Shown here: positions 50,202 to 58,563 of the stretch, piece after piece
Layout of the letters: every line of letters starts with the position of its first letter
How positions within the stretch are numbered: the stretch's first letter is position 1
Origin: Streptacidiphilus sp041262525
Lineage (GTDB): Bacteria > Actinomycetota > Actinomycetes > Streptomycetales > Streptomycetaceae
Length of the DNA: 64,000 nt
NCBI RefSeq assembly: GCF_041262525.1
Contig: NZ_JBGCCK010000012.1
Coordinates: 62,001 to 126,000, forward strand
Direction: 5' to 3'
Notes under the pieces: model-generated
What the model saw: the letters and a program-made list of their open reading frames with translations, nothing else
Databases searched by the model: none
Told to the model about the DNA's origin: nothing
Program-made: the position numbers and the translations under genes

Positions 50202-51248
50202 ATGCGCCACCGTCTCAGCCTGGTCCTCGTCGCGCTGGCGGCCTTCTTCGCGGTCTTCGGGGTGATGCTGCGGGTCTGGGTCTACCCGCGCGTCGTCGCC
50301 GTGCCGGACAACCAGTACCAGGCCGTCGTCCTGGAGGCCAAGGACGCGACCCTGATCGACTACAGCCGGATGGCCGGCGTACCGCACCAGCACGTCACCA
50401 TCGTGCAGACGCTCAAGGGCGACGCGGCCGCCGCCGAGGCGGAGAAGCGGCGCAGCGGCCGCGACGTCGTCGTCTGGGACGGCCTCTCCTACGTGCTCGG
50501 CAACGACGGCAAGCGGCTCTCCGCGATCCCCGAGGTCTACGTCTTCGACGCGCGCTCCCAGGAGCCGGTGCACTGCTGCGGCGAGAGCGTGGACGGCGAG
50601 GCGCTCAGCCGGATCGGCGTCGAGTACAAGTTCCCCTTCGACACCCAGCCACGGGACTACCAGTACTTCGACCCGCAGACGCGCGCGTCTGCGCCGATTC
50701 ACTACAAGGGGACGCAGCAGCTGGACGGGCTGACGGTCTACTACTTCGAACAGACGATCCCATGGACCCGGGTGCCGTTCCCCAAGGCGATGCCGGACAA
50801 CGTCGCGATCACCCCGGTCCAGATCGACGCGCTCGGATACCAGCGCTGGTACACGACGGTGCGCAAGTTCTGGGTCGACCCGGTCACCGGCGCCCCGATC
50901 AACGGCGAGGAAGCGCACAACGAGCAGCTGCGCTTCCCGGCCGCCTCGGGCATGGCACCGGTCACCATCTTCTCGGGGGAGGTGAAGATCCGCCCCGACT
51001 ACCGGGCCAGCGCCCTCGCCCTGGTCAAGAGTCAGCGCACGCTCGTGCTCATGCTCAGCACCTATCTGCCGTGGGGCCTGCCGCTGTTCGGGGTCGGCCT
51101 GCTCGGCCTGGCGTTCGTGGCGGAGGGCCGGGGCCGGCGCCGTGCGGAGGTCCTGACCGCGGAGTCAGTCCCGCTCGCGGACGCTGACGAAGATCGCCGT
51201 GCCGGGGATGTGACGGCCGCGCAGGGGACTCCAGCCGCCCCACTCTGA
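50202..51248 (+). CDS. DUF3068 (PorA-like) membrane protein
   Basis: A 348-residue protein with a N-terminal membrane helix (SLVLVALAAFFAVFGVMLR), a large extracellular beta-rich domain (about residues 30-285) and a C-terminal helix (TYLPWGLPLFGVGLLGLAFV) followed by a basic tail. The family is named for distant similarity to a mycobacterial porin but its role is unknown in Streptomycetes. The extracellular part has a CC pair (PVHCCGES). ATG 50202 follows GAGGAGCGG. Its last 84 bases overlap the end of the convergent methyltransferase gene. Confidence 0.85.
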   Translation: MRHRLSLVLVALAAFFAVFGVMLRVWVYPRVVAVPDNQYQAVVLEAKDATLIDYSRMAGVPHQHVTIVQTLKGDAAAAEAEKRRSGRDVVVWDGLSYVLGNDGKRLSAIPEVYVFDARSQEPVHCCGESVDGEALSRIGVEYKFPFDTQPRDYQYFDPQTRASAPIHYKGTQQLDGLTVYYFEQTIPWTRVPFPKAMPDNVAITPVQIDALGYQRWYTTVRKFWVDPVTGAPINGEEAHNEQLRFPAASGMAPVTIFSGEVKIRPDYRASALALVKSQRTLVLMLSTYLPWGLPLFGVGLLGLAFVAEGRGRRRAEVLTAESVPLADADEDRRAGDVTAAQGTPAAPL

Positions 51249-52061
51249 CGTCAGGCCCTCCGGCCACTCCGGCTCGACCAGGTCGATCAGGCGGAAGCCC
51301 GCCAGCGTCAGCTCCCGGACCCGGTCGCCAAGGGTGCGGTGGTGCTCGACGTAGACGGCCGCGCCCGTCTCGTCCTCCTCGACGTAGGGCGTGCGGTCGA
51401 AGTAGGAGGCGAGCGCCGTCAGCCCCTCCGGGCCCGGCTCGTCGGGGAAGGCCCAGCGGATCGGGTGGGTCACCGAGAAGACCCAGCGCCCGCCGGGACG
51501 TAGCACCCGGTGCACCTCGCGCATCAGCCGCGCGGTGTCCGCCGCGAACGGCACCGCGCCGTAGGCGGAGCAGGCCAGGTCGAAGCTGCCGTCGGCGAAG
51601 GGCAGCACCGTCGCGTCTGCCTGGACCAGCGGCACCGGAGTGAGGTCGAGCTGCTGGTCGATCCTGAGCGAGTGCTGGAGCTGACGGAACGAGAGGTCGA
51701 GTGCGACCGGGAGGGCGCCCTGGGCGGCCAGCCAGCGCGAGCACTGGGCCGCGCCGGCGCCGATCTCCAGCACCCGGCGTCCGCTCAGCGCGGCCGGATC
51801 GCCGAGCAGTCGGGCGTCGGCCTCGTCCAGGCCCTCGGGGCACCAGGTGAACCGGGCGTCGCCGAGGAAGGAGCCGTGCTCGTCCTGGTACTCGTCGGCG
51901 TTCCGGTCCCACCAGCCACGGTTGGCGCGGCTGCTCTCGGCTGTGCCGGAGGCCCGGCGGACCGCTTCGGCGTCGTCATCAGCGGACTCGGGGGCGTGGC
52001 TGCCTGCGTGGCTACCCGCATCGCTACCAGCGTGGCTGCTCGGGGGAGTGTCATCGATCAT
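51165..52061 (-). CDS. Class I SAM-dependent methyltransferase
   Basis: A 298-residue cytosolic methyltransferase. Motif I is VLEIGAGAAQCSRWLA (residues 98-113), followed by ALDLSFRQLQ and the post-motif LVQADATVLPFADGSFDLACSAYGAVPF (core ADATVLPFADGSFD). RVLRPGGRWVFSVTHP and an SPLRGRHIPGTAIF ending place it in the Methyltransf_11 group. The N-terminus has a low-complexity HAGSDAGSHAGSHA repeat (residues 10-23). ATG 52061 is used; TACGCT lies nine bases upstream. The acceptor molecule is unknown. Convergent 84-bp overlap with the DUF3068 gene. Confidence 0.88.
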   Translation of the reverse strand: MIDDTPPSSHAGSDAGSHAGSHAPESADDDAEAVRRASGTAESSRANRGWWDRNADEYQDEHGSFLGDARFTWCPEGLDEADARLLGDPAALSGRRVLEIGAGAAQCSRWLAAQGALPVALDLSFRQLQHSLRIDQQLDLTPVPLVQADATVLPFADGSFDLACSAYGAVPFAADTARLMREVHRVLRPGGRWVFSVTHPIRWAFPDEPGPEGLTALASYFDRTPYVEEDETGAAVYVEHHRTLGDRVRELTLAGFRLIDLVEPEWPEGLTSEWGGWSPLRGRHIPGTAIFVSVRERD

Positions 52062-52393
52062 GTCGTCGATAGCGTAGCCTTGGCGCCGTAGCAAGCGTGG
52101 TAGCCGCAGGGTCTTGCGAATTGTCCCGTACGAGCGATAGATATCACTCCGTCCGGGCCTCTCCCGCAGTGCGGCATCCGCATTGACCGTGCACGGCTGT
52201 CCCCGTATGCTACAAGTTGCGCTGCGGGCCTGCGCGCCTCGGACGGAGCAGGTCGCGCTCGCATCTGTTGAAGACTCCACAGTTTTGAGTTCACGGTATT
52301 CGTGTTCTCTGTGGGTGTCCTTGGTGGAGCGATCACGGGTCCCCGGCGCGGTAGTACCTACGACTTCATGTCCGTACCGGAGCCCCTTTCCTA
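52062..52393 (+). promoter_or_regulatory. rpsA promoter and long 5' leader
   Basis: A 332-bp gene-free stretch. TTGACC (52183-52188), 17-bp spacer, TATGCT (52206-52211) form a near-consensus promoter, placing the start near 52218 and leaving a leader of about 175 bases. The leader can fold (CCACAG 52277-52282 with CTGTGG 52309-52314). Only GGAG, 11 bases before the ATG, resembles a Shine-Dalgarno. A leader of this kind could mediate S1 autoregulation. Confidence 0.7.
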
Positions 52394-53893
52394 ATGACGA
52401 GCAGCACCGAGGCCCCCACCACTCCCCAGGTTGCGGTCAACGACATCGGCGACGCCGAGGCCTTCCTCGCCGCGATCGACGAGACCATCAAGTACTTCAA
52501 CGATGGTGACATCGTCGAAGGCACCATCGTGAAGGTTGACCGTGACGAGGTGCTCCTCGACATCGGTTACAAGACCGAGGGCGTCATCCCGTCCCGCGAG
52601 CTGTCCATCAAGCACGACGTCGACCCGCACGAGGTCGTCGCCGTCGGTGACATGATCGAAGCCCTTGTTCTCCAGAAGGAGGACAAGGAGGGTCGTCTGA
52701 TCCTGTCCAAGAAGCGCGCCCAGTACGAGCGCGCCTGGGGCACGATCGAGAAGATCAAGGACGAGGACGGCATCGTCACCGGTACCGTCATCGAGGTCGT
52801 CAAGGGTGGTCTCATCCTCGACATCGGCCTCCGTGGCTTCCTCCCCGCCTCGCTCGTCGAGATGCGTCGTGTCCGCGACCTCCAGCCGTACGTCGGCAAG
52901 GAGCTCGAGGCCAAGATCATCGAGCTGGACAAGAACCGCAACAACGTGGTCCTGTCCCGCCGTGCCTGGCTGGAGCAGACCCAGAGCGAGGTCCGTCAGA
53001 CCTTCCTCACCACCCTGCAGAAGGGCCAGGTGCGCTCCGGCGTCGTCTCCTCGATCGTCAACTTCGGTGCCTTCGTGGACCTGGGTGGCGTCGACGGCCT
53101 GGTGCACGTCTCCGAGCTGTCCTGGAAGCACATCGACCACCCCTCTGAGGTTGTCGAGGTCGGCCAGGAGGTCACCGTCGAGGTTCTCGACGTCGACATG
53201 GACCGCGAGCGTGTCTCCCTGTCGCTGAAGGCGACCCAGGAGGACCCGTGGCAGCAGTTCGCCCGGACCCACCAGATCGGTCAGGTCGTCCCGGGTAAGG
53301 TCACCAAGCTGGTTCCGTTCGGTGCGTTCGTCCGCGTGGACGAGGGGATCGAGGGCCTGGTCCACATCTCCGAGCTGGCCGAGCGCCACGTCGAGATCCC
53401 GGAGCAGGTCGTCCAGGTCGGCGACGAGATCTTCGTCAAGGTCATCGACATCGACCTCGAGCGTCGTCGCATCAGCCTCTCGCTGAAGCAGGCCAACGAG
53501 TCCTTCGGTGCCGACCCGGCCTCGGTCGAGTTCGACCCGACCCTGTACGGCATGGCTGCGTCCTACGACGACCAGGGCAACTACATCTACCCCGAGGGCT
53601 TCGACCCGGAGGCCAACGACTGGCTGCCCGGTTACGAGAAGCAGCGCGAGGAGTGGGAGCGCCAGTACGCCGAGGCGCAGACGCGCTTCGAGCAGCACCA
53701 GGCGCAGGTCATCAAGAGCCGCGAGGCCGACGCCGAGGCTGCGGCCGCCGGCGAGGGCGCGGCTGTCGAGACCGGCGGCGCGTCGGTCTCCGGTGGCTCG
53801 TACTCCTCCAGCAGCGACGAGACCTCGGGCGCCCTGGCGACCGACGAGGCCCTCGCCGCCCTGCGCGAGAAGCTCGCGGGTGGCCAGAGCTGA
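52394..53893 (+). CDS. rpsA: 30S ribosomal protein S1
   Basis: A 499-residue protein with four S1 RNA-binding domains (about residues 36-105, 122-188, 207-275 and 292-361), as in actinobacteria (E. coli has six). Characteristic strands are GDIVEGTIVKVDRDEVLLDIG, VRSGVVSSIVNFGAFVDLGGVDGLVHVSELS (core FGAFVDLGGVDGLVHVSEL) and VPGKVTKLVPFGAFVRVDEG (core TKLVPFGAFVRVDEGIEG). The tail is Ala/Glu/Ser-rich and disordered (SGGSYSSSSDETSG). It brings mRNAs to the ribosome. A terminator follows. Confidence 0.98.
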   Translation: MTSSTEAPTTPQVAVNDIGDAEAFLAAIDETIKYFNDGDIVEGTIVKVDRDEVLLDIGYKTEGVIPSRELSIKHDVDPHEVVAVGDMIEALVLQKEDKEGRLILSKKRAQYERAWGTIEKIKDEDGIVTGTVIEVVKGGLILDIGLRGFLPASLVEMRRVRDLQPYVGKELEAKIIELDKNRNNVVLSRRAWLEQTQSEVRQTFLTTLQKGQVRSGVVSSIVNFGAFVDLGGVDGLVHVSELSWKHIDHPSEVVEVGQEVTVEVLDVDMDRERVSLSLKATQEDPWQQFARTHQIGQVVPGKVTKLVPFGAFVRVDEGIEGLVHISELAERHVEIPEQVVQVGDEIFVKVIDIDLERRRISLSLKQANESFGADPASVEFDPTLYGMAASYDDQGNYIYPEGFDPEANDWLPGYEKQREEWERQYAEAQTRFEQHQAQVIKSREADAEAAAAGEGAAVETGGASVSGGSYSSSSDETSGALATDEALAALREKLAGGQS

Positions 53894-53920
53894 GGCTCTG
53901 ATCGCTGAGTAGCACCTCTG

Positions 53921-53957
53921 AGAACCCCCGTCCGGGTCACCGGGCGGGGGTTCTTTT
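53921..53957 (+). terminator. Terminator after rpsA
   Basis: A 15-bp stem with one G-U pair, AGAACCCCCGTCCGG (53921-53935) and CCGGGCGGGGGTTCT (53940-53954), loop GTCA, then TTTC. It lies 27 bases after the stop: a typical intrinsic terminator. Confidence 0.93.
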
Positions 53958-54078
53958 CTGTCCTGCGCTTATTCGGAGCAGACGACTATGGCGTAACCCA
54001 TATCGGATGCCTCTACCGATCATGGGACAACTCGGTCACCGTGGACAGAGTTGCCCTGAACGGAAGCAAGGCCTCCCC

Positions 54079-56259
54079 ATGCATCAGAACTCCACGCGCT
54101 GCAGCGGTCCTTTCGCAGCGCTCGGCAGGTTCAGCTTCCGTCACCGGCGCTGGGTCGCGCTGGCCTGGGCCGGGCTTATCGTGCTGGGACTCGTCTTCGG
54201 CACCAAGGTGTTCAGCGCCGCCGCCCCCTCCGCGAAGGCGGCGGGCTCCGAATCGGCCACGGGCAGCGCACTGCTCTCCCAGGCCGGGACCAGTAGCGAT
54301 GCGCTCCAGGCCCTGATCGGCGGAAAGTCCCCGGACGACGCGAAGGTCAAGACCGCCGTCGCCGCGGCCGAGCGGGACCTCAAGGCGCAGCCCGGCGTCG
54401 CGTCCGTGACCGACACCCGGGCAACCGACGGCACCTCGCAAGTGCTGAGCGTCCAGCTGAGCAATGCCAAGGCCCTGGACAGCGCCAGCGCCCGGCTGGA
54501 CCGGATCGCCGCAGACAGCGGCGCCACCGTCAAGCTCGGCGGCAACCAGGTACTGCAGCAGCAGGTGCAGCAGCAGACCAAATCGGACACCGAGAGCGGC
54601 GAGATGATCGCGCTGCCGGTCACGCTCGCGGTGATGGTGCTGATCTTCGGCGGCTTCATCGCGGCAGGACTGCCGCTGCTGGGCGCGGTCGGCTCGGTCG
54701 CCGGCGCGCTGCTGGCACTCTTCGGCTTCAGCCAGATCATGCCGATGGACACCAGCGTGCTGCCCATCACGACCGTGCTCGGGCTCGGCCTCTCGATCGA
54801 CTACGCGCTGCTCATGGTCAACCGCTTCCGCGAGGAACGCAGCAAGGGCGCGACCATCGAGGCGGCCGTGGAGCGCACCAGCGCCACCGCCGGCCGGACC
54901 ATCGCCTTCTCGGCGCTCACTGTCGCCGTCGCGCTCTCCGGCCTCTTCGTGCTGACCAGCCCGATCTTCCGGGCCGTGGCGGCGGCCGGGGTCAGCGTCG
55001 TCGTGATCACCGTGCTCTCCGGTCTGACCCTGGTCCCGGCCCTGCTGGGCTTCGCCGGCAAGCGGATCAAACCGCCGAAGCACGGGGTGCGCGACAACGG
55101 CCGCTTCGCATGGGTGGTGCGGAAGGTGCAGCGCAAGGCCCTGCCGGTCGCCCTGGGCGCCGCTGCGCTGCTGGTCGCCTGCGCGGCGCCGTTCTTCGGC
55201 GCGCACGCGCAGAGCCTGAGCACCCAGGTGCTGCCGAGCAGCTTCAGCAGCCGTGAGGTCGCCGACGTGATCACGGCCGACTACCCGCAGCTGGCGGAGC
55301 CGGACGTCACGGTTTTCGTCAAGAGCGACAAGGCCGTCGCCCAGGCCTACGCGGAGAAGGTGGCGACGCTGCCGGACGTGCGCTCGGCCCAGGTCACCGA
55401 GTCCGGTGGCAGCGGCGCCTCGGCCTGGTCGGCCGTCGGGGTGCGCGTGGACGGCACCGCGCAGGGCGCGAGCGCGCAGCACGTCGTGGGCGAGCTGCGG
55501 GCGGACCGGGCGGGCCTGACGACCTACGTGACCGGCAACGCGGCGAGTGTCGTCGACTTCGAGCACGAGATCCAGACCCGCGGGCCCTGGGCGCTCGGCC
55601 TGATCGTGGTGGCGACCTTCCTGCTGCTCTTCCTGATGACCGGCTCGGTGGTCGTGCCGATCAAGGCGCTGGTGATGAACCTGCTCTCGTTGGGGGCGGC
55701 GCTGGGCGTGATGACGCTGGTCTTCCAGGACGGCTGGTTCAGCGGCCTGCTCGGCTTCACGCCGACCGGCGGTCTGGAGGCGTGGATCCCGGTCCTGGTC
55801 TTCGTCTTCTCGTTCGGGCTCTCCATGGACTACGAGGTCTTCCTGCTCTCCCGGATCAAGGAACTCCACGACGAGGGATACGACTGCAGCCGCGCGGTGG
55901 AGCTGGGCGTGCAGCGCAGTGGCCGGATCATCACCTCGGCGGCGGCACTGATGGTGATCGTGTTCCTGGGCTTCTCGACCGGGCGCATGCTCGACATCAA
56001 GGAGATCGGCCTCGCCCTGGCCGTCGCGGTGCTGGTGGACGCGACGCTGGTGCGGATGCTGCTGGTGCCGGCCACCATGTCGCTCTTCGGCAAGGGCAAC
56101 TGGTGGGCCCCGGCGCCGCTGCGCCGCCTCTACGCCCGCTTCGGCTTCAAGGAGCACGCGAACCTGCCCCCGCTGCCCGACCCCGTCGGCGCGCTGCCGT
56201 CGCCGCGCGCGGCGGACCACGAGCGGCCGGGCGTGCCGGTGGCACTGCTCAAGCGCTGA
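54079..56259 (+). CDS. MMPL-family RND transporter
   Basis: A 726-residue membrane exporter of the MMPL group with about 12 helices in two halves. Each half has a loop domain outside, then five helices including GLGLSIDYALLMVNRFREE and FGLSMDYEVFLLSRIKE, whose SIDY and SMDY residues are the proton-relay motifs of this family. MMPL proteins export lipids, siderophores or drugs; the substrate is unknown. ATG 54079 is used, since the protein there begins MHQNSTRCSGPFAALGRFSFRHRR, normal for MMPL; an ATG at 54007 is in the leader region. No regulator is adjacent. Confidence 0.92.
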   Translation: MHQNSTRCSGPFAALGRFSFRHRRWVALAWAGLIVLGLVFGTKVFSAAAPSAKAAGSESATGSALLSQAGTSSDALQALIGGKSPDDAKVKTAVAAAERDLKAQPGVASVTDTRATDGTSQVLSVQLSNAKALDSASARLDRIAADSGATVKLGGNQVLQQQVQQQTKSDTESGEMIALPVTLAVMVLIFGGFIAAGLPLLGAVGSVAGALLALFGFSQIMPMDTSVLPITTVLGLGLSIDYALLMVNRFREERSKGATIEAAVERTSATAGRTIAFSALTVAVALSGLFVLTSPIFRAVAAAGVSVVVITVLSGLTLVPALLGFAGKRIKPPKHGVRDNGRFAWVVRKVQRKALPVALGAAALLVACAAPFFGAHAQSLSTQVLPSSFSSREVADVITADYPQLAEPDVTVFVKSDKAVAQAYAEKVATLPDVRSAQVTESGGSGASAWSAVGVRVDGTAQGASAQHVVGELRADRAGLTTYVTGNAASVVDFEHEIQTRGPWALGLIVVATFLLLFLMTGSVVVPIKALVMNLLSLGAALGVMTLVFQDGWFSGLLGFTPTGGLEAWIPVLVFVFSFGLSMDYEVFLLSRIKELHDEGYDCSRAVELGVQRSGRIITSAAALMVIVFLGFSTGRMLDIKEIGLALAVAVLVDATLVRMLLVPATMSLFGKGNWWAPAPLRRLYARFGFKEHANLPPLPDPVGALPSPRAADHERPGVPVALLKR

Positions 56260-56304
56260 CGCCATCGAGCTGCTGCTGCGCTGGTCGGCAGGTCAGTCGG
56301 CGGG

Positions 56305-56340
56305 TTGGTCCGTGGGTCGCTTCCCGATAGGTTGCTGCGC
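56305..56340 (+). promoter_or_regulatory. coaE: Leaderless coaE promoter
   Basis: TTGGTC (56305-56310), 17-bp spacer, TAGGTT (56328-56333), then seven bases and ATG 56341. No Shine-Dalgarno is present. The geometry fits a main sigma factor promoter whose transcript begins at the start codon. Confidence 0.7.
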
Positions 56341-56940
56341 ATGGTGAAGGTTGGACTCACGGGCGGCATCGGCGCGGGCAAGAGCGAGGTCTCCCGGCGG
56401 CTCGCCGCGCTGGGCGCGGTGGTCGTCGACGCGGACCTGATCGCACGGGAGGTCGTCGCGCCCGGCACGCCCGGCCTCGCGGCCGTCGTCGCCGAGTTCG
56501 GTCCTGAGGTCCTGGCTGCCGACGGCTCGCTGGACCGGCCGCGCCTGGGCGCCGTCGTCTTCGCCGACCCCGCGCGGCTGGCCGCGCTCAACGCGATCGT
56601 GCACCCGCTCGTCGGTCGCCGCTCCGCCGAGCTGGAGGCGGCCGCCGGCCCCGACGCCGTCGTCGTCCACGACGTGCCGCTGCTCGCCGAGAACGGGCTC
56701 GCGCCCTTCTACGACCTGGTCGTCGTCGTGGACGCCGCCGACGAGACCCGGGTCCGGCGGCTCGTCGAGCTGCGCGGCATGACCGAGCAGGACGCGCGCG
56801 CCCGGATGGCCGCGCAGGCGAGCCGGGCGGACCGGCTCGCCGTCGCCGACCTCGTCATCGACAACGACGGACCGCTGGACCGGCTGGAGCCGCAGGTCCG
56901 CGAGGTGTGGCAGAAGCTGGTCGACCACCGCACGGTCTAG
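56341..56940 (+). CDS. coaE: Dephospho-CoA kinase
   Basis: A 199-residue kinase that phosphorylates dephospho-CoA in the last step of CoA synthesis. The P-loop is LTGGIGAGKSEV (residues 6-17), followed by VDADLIAREVV (the Asp that activates the 3' OH), HPLVGRRSAELE, VVHDVPLLAENGL and ADLVIDNDGPLD. It lacks the C-terminal GrpB-like domain seen in mycobacterial CoaE. It begins at ATG 56341 as a probable leaderless mRNA. Lies downstream of rpsA and the MMPL gene, and convergent with a TetR gene 30 bases away. Confidence 0.96.
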   Translation: MVKVGLTGGIGAGKSEVSRRLAALGAVVVDADLIAREVVAPGTPGLAAVVAEFGPEVLAADGSLDRPRLGAVVFADPARLAALNAIVHPLVGRRSAELEAAAGPDAVVVHDVPLLAENGLAPFYDLVVVVDAADETRVRRLVELRGMTEQDARARMAAQASRADRLAVADLVIDNDGPLDRLEPQVREVWQKLVDHRTV

Positions 56941-56970
56941 TGGCTTCAGGGCCGGCGGTATCGGCCCAGG

Positions 56971-57603
56971 TCAGCCGATGTTCGGGGAGCCGCGGAACGC
57001 CCCGGCCAACACGGGGACCAGCCATCGCTCGATCTGCTCAGGGGGCTTGGCGGCCAGTTCGGCGCCGATGGGCGCCAATGCGAGCCAGTTCAGCAGGCCG
57101 GCCGCGCACCGGACGCGGAACTCCAACTCCTGTTCGCCGACTCCGGGAAGGTTCGCCGAGAGCTTCCGGACAATGTCCTGCCGGGACTGCTGGAACTTCG
57201 CAGCCAGCCGATCCCAGCCCTCGGGTGGGTCGATCCCGACTCGCGCTACCGTCCGCATGACCGCGAGATCCCGTCCGCCGGTCGCCAGAGCGCGCATCAT
57301 CGGCCTGGTGAACGCCGCGGCCAGATCCTCGATGCCCGACGTGGCGTCCAGCGAAGCGACCGCGTTGATCTGCGCGTCCAGATACTCCTCCAGCGCGTGC
57401 TCGATCGCCGAATCGCACAGCGTCTTCAGCGACCCGAAGTGGTAGCTCACCGCGGAGACGTTGGCGCCGGCCTGGTCGGTGATCTCACGGAGGGTCACAC
57501 CCTCCTGGCCACGTTGCGCGAGCAACTCCACCGTGGCGGTCAGCAGGCTGTCCCGCGTCCGCTGGCCGGCCTCGCGGCGTTGATCTGTGCGTTCTGTCGC
57601 CAT
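56971..57603 (-). CDS. TetR-family transcriptional regulator
   Basis: A 210-residue regulator with an N-terminal TetR_N domain (residues about 14-60: TRDSLLTATVELLAQRGQEGVTLREITDQAGANVSAVSYHFGS, core LREITDQAGANVSAVSYHFG). The C-terminal domain resembles the TetR_C_11-like group (ECF/tRNA-type names are not supported). ATG 57603. It is divergent from a secreted NTF2-like gene, with three TCAA-N8-TTGA sites in the shared region, so it likely represses itself and that gene. Ligand unknown. Confidence 0.92.
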   Translation of the reverse strand: MATERTDQRREAGQRTRDSLLTATVELLAQRGQEGVTLREITDQAGANVSAVSYHFGSLKTLCDSAIEHALEEYLDAQINAVASLDATSGIEDLAAAFTRPMMRALATGGRDLAVMRTVARVGIDPPEGWDRLAAKFQQSRQDIVRKLSANLPGVGEQELEFRVRCAAGLLNWLALAPIGAELAAKPPEQIERWLVPVLAGAFRGSPNIG

Positions 57604-57612
57604 GGACAGTAT

Positions 57613-57741
57613 TCAAACAGCTGATTGATTTTCCTGTCAAGGAGCCTGCCGCCCGCTGGGCAATTGATCTCCGCAACATATAAATCAAACACTCGCTTGA
57701 CAGGTTTGCGCCGCCGCTCCTACAGTCAAGCGAGCGTTTGA
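57613..57741. promoter_or_regulatory. Three TCAA-N8-TTGA operators and consensus promoter between TetR and NTF2-like genes
   Basis: Sites at 57613-57628, 57685-57700 (TCAAACACTCGCTTGA) and 57726-57741 (TCAAGCGAGCGTTTGA). The two latter cover a promoter: TTGACA (57697-57702), 18-bp spacer, TACAGT (57721-57726). The -35 is overlapped by the second site and the -10 by the third; the first lies close to the TetR start. Repression of both genes is the expected outcome. Confidence 0.75.
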
Positions 57742-57794
57742 AAACCCCTTCGACGGATCGTCAGATCCCGAGAACCAACGTGGAGGAGCACGAC

Positions 57795-58457
57795 ATGAAG
57801 TCCCTCGGATGGAAGACGATCGTCACCACGGCCGCCGTCGCGAGCCTGAGTGGTCTCGCCATTGCCGCGGCGCCGTCGCACGCCGCAAGCCCCGTCGCCA
57901 GCAGCGCGCAGGTCCACACCGTCGGCAGCAGCTCGGAGGTCCACGCGGGCCTCAGTCCCCGCGAACTGTCGGCGCTGCCGCTCACGAACCGCCACCTGAC
58001 CGCGCATGAGATAGCCAATCTCGCAGTCGTCCTGAACGCGTACCACGTGGCGGAGGGCCACAGCCTGGACGTCAACGCGTTCATCAACAGCTTCGCCAAG
58101 GACGGCGTCTTCAACGACAAGGTCGCCGGCAAGACCTACCAGGGCCAGGCACTCGGTGACGTGCTGACCGGCATGGCCGCCATCTTCCCCGACGTCCACC
58201 GTGATCTTAAGAGCATCACCGTGAACGGCGACGTGGTCAGCCTCGAGCTGTCGATCCAGGGCACGTTCGAGGGGCCGCTGCAGACGCCGGCGGGCACCGT
58301 CAAGCCGAACGGCGCGAAGATCGACGCGCCGACCGCCGACTTCTGGTATCTGCACGACGGCAAGATCGAGAAGTTCGACTGCTTCGTCGGGTACACGGAC
58401 ATGTACGCCCAGATGGGCGTGAACCTCGACTGGGCCTCGGCGGTCGGCAAGGCCTGA
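57795..58457 (+). CDS. Secreted NTF2/SnoaL-like protein
   Basis: A 220-residue exported protein. The signal peptide is MKSLGWKTIVTTAAVASLSG plus LAIAAAPSHA, with cleavage after AHA-type SHA (about residue 30). The mature part has a SnoaL-like fold: LAVVLNAYHVAEGHSLDVNAFINSFAKDGVF, TYQGQALGDVLTGMAAIFPDVHRDL and DFWYLHDGKIEKFDCF (each shown by key strands). ATG 57795 follows GGAGGAGC. The upstream promoter is covered by two TetR-type operators. A secreted SnoaL-like protein under a TetR could be an enzyme or binding protein for an external small molecule; no function is known. Confidence 0.82.
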   Translation: MKSLGWKTIVTTAAVASLSGLAIAAAPSHAASPVASSAQVHTVGSSSEVHAGLSPRELSALPLTNRHLTAHEIANLAVVLNAYHVAEGHSLDVNAFINSFAKDGVFNDKVAGKTYQGQALGDVLTGMAAIFPDVHRDLKSITVNGDVVSLELSIQGTFEGPLQTPAGTVKPNGAKIDAPTADFWYLHDGKIEKFDCFVGYTDMYAQMGVNLDWASAVGKA

Positions 58458-58508
58458 GCCAAAGCTTGGCCGTCAACGCGCCGACTCTCAAAGGCTGCTG
58501 AAGATCTC

Positions 58509-58545
58509 GGAAGGGCTGTCCGGCCGTGGGCCGGACAGCCCTTCC
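58509..58545. terminator. Bidirectional terminator between the NTF2-like gene and treZ
   Basis: A perfect 17-bp stem, GGAAGGGCTGTCCGGCC (58509-58525) and GGCCGGACAGCCCTTCC (58529-58545), loop GTG, between convergent genes (stops at 58457 and 58564). Confidence 0.92.
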
Positions 58546-58563
58546 GCGCTCCGGAGCCGGCCG

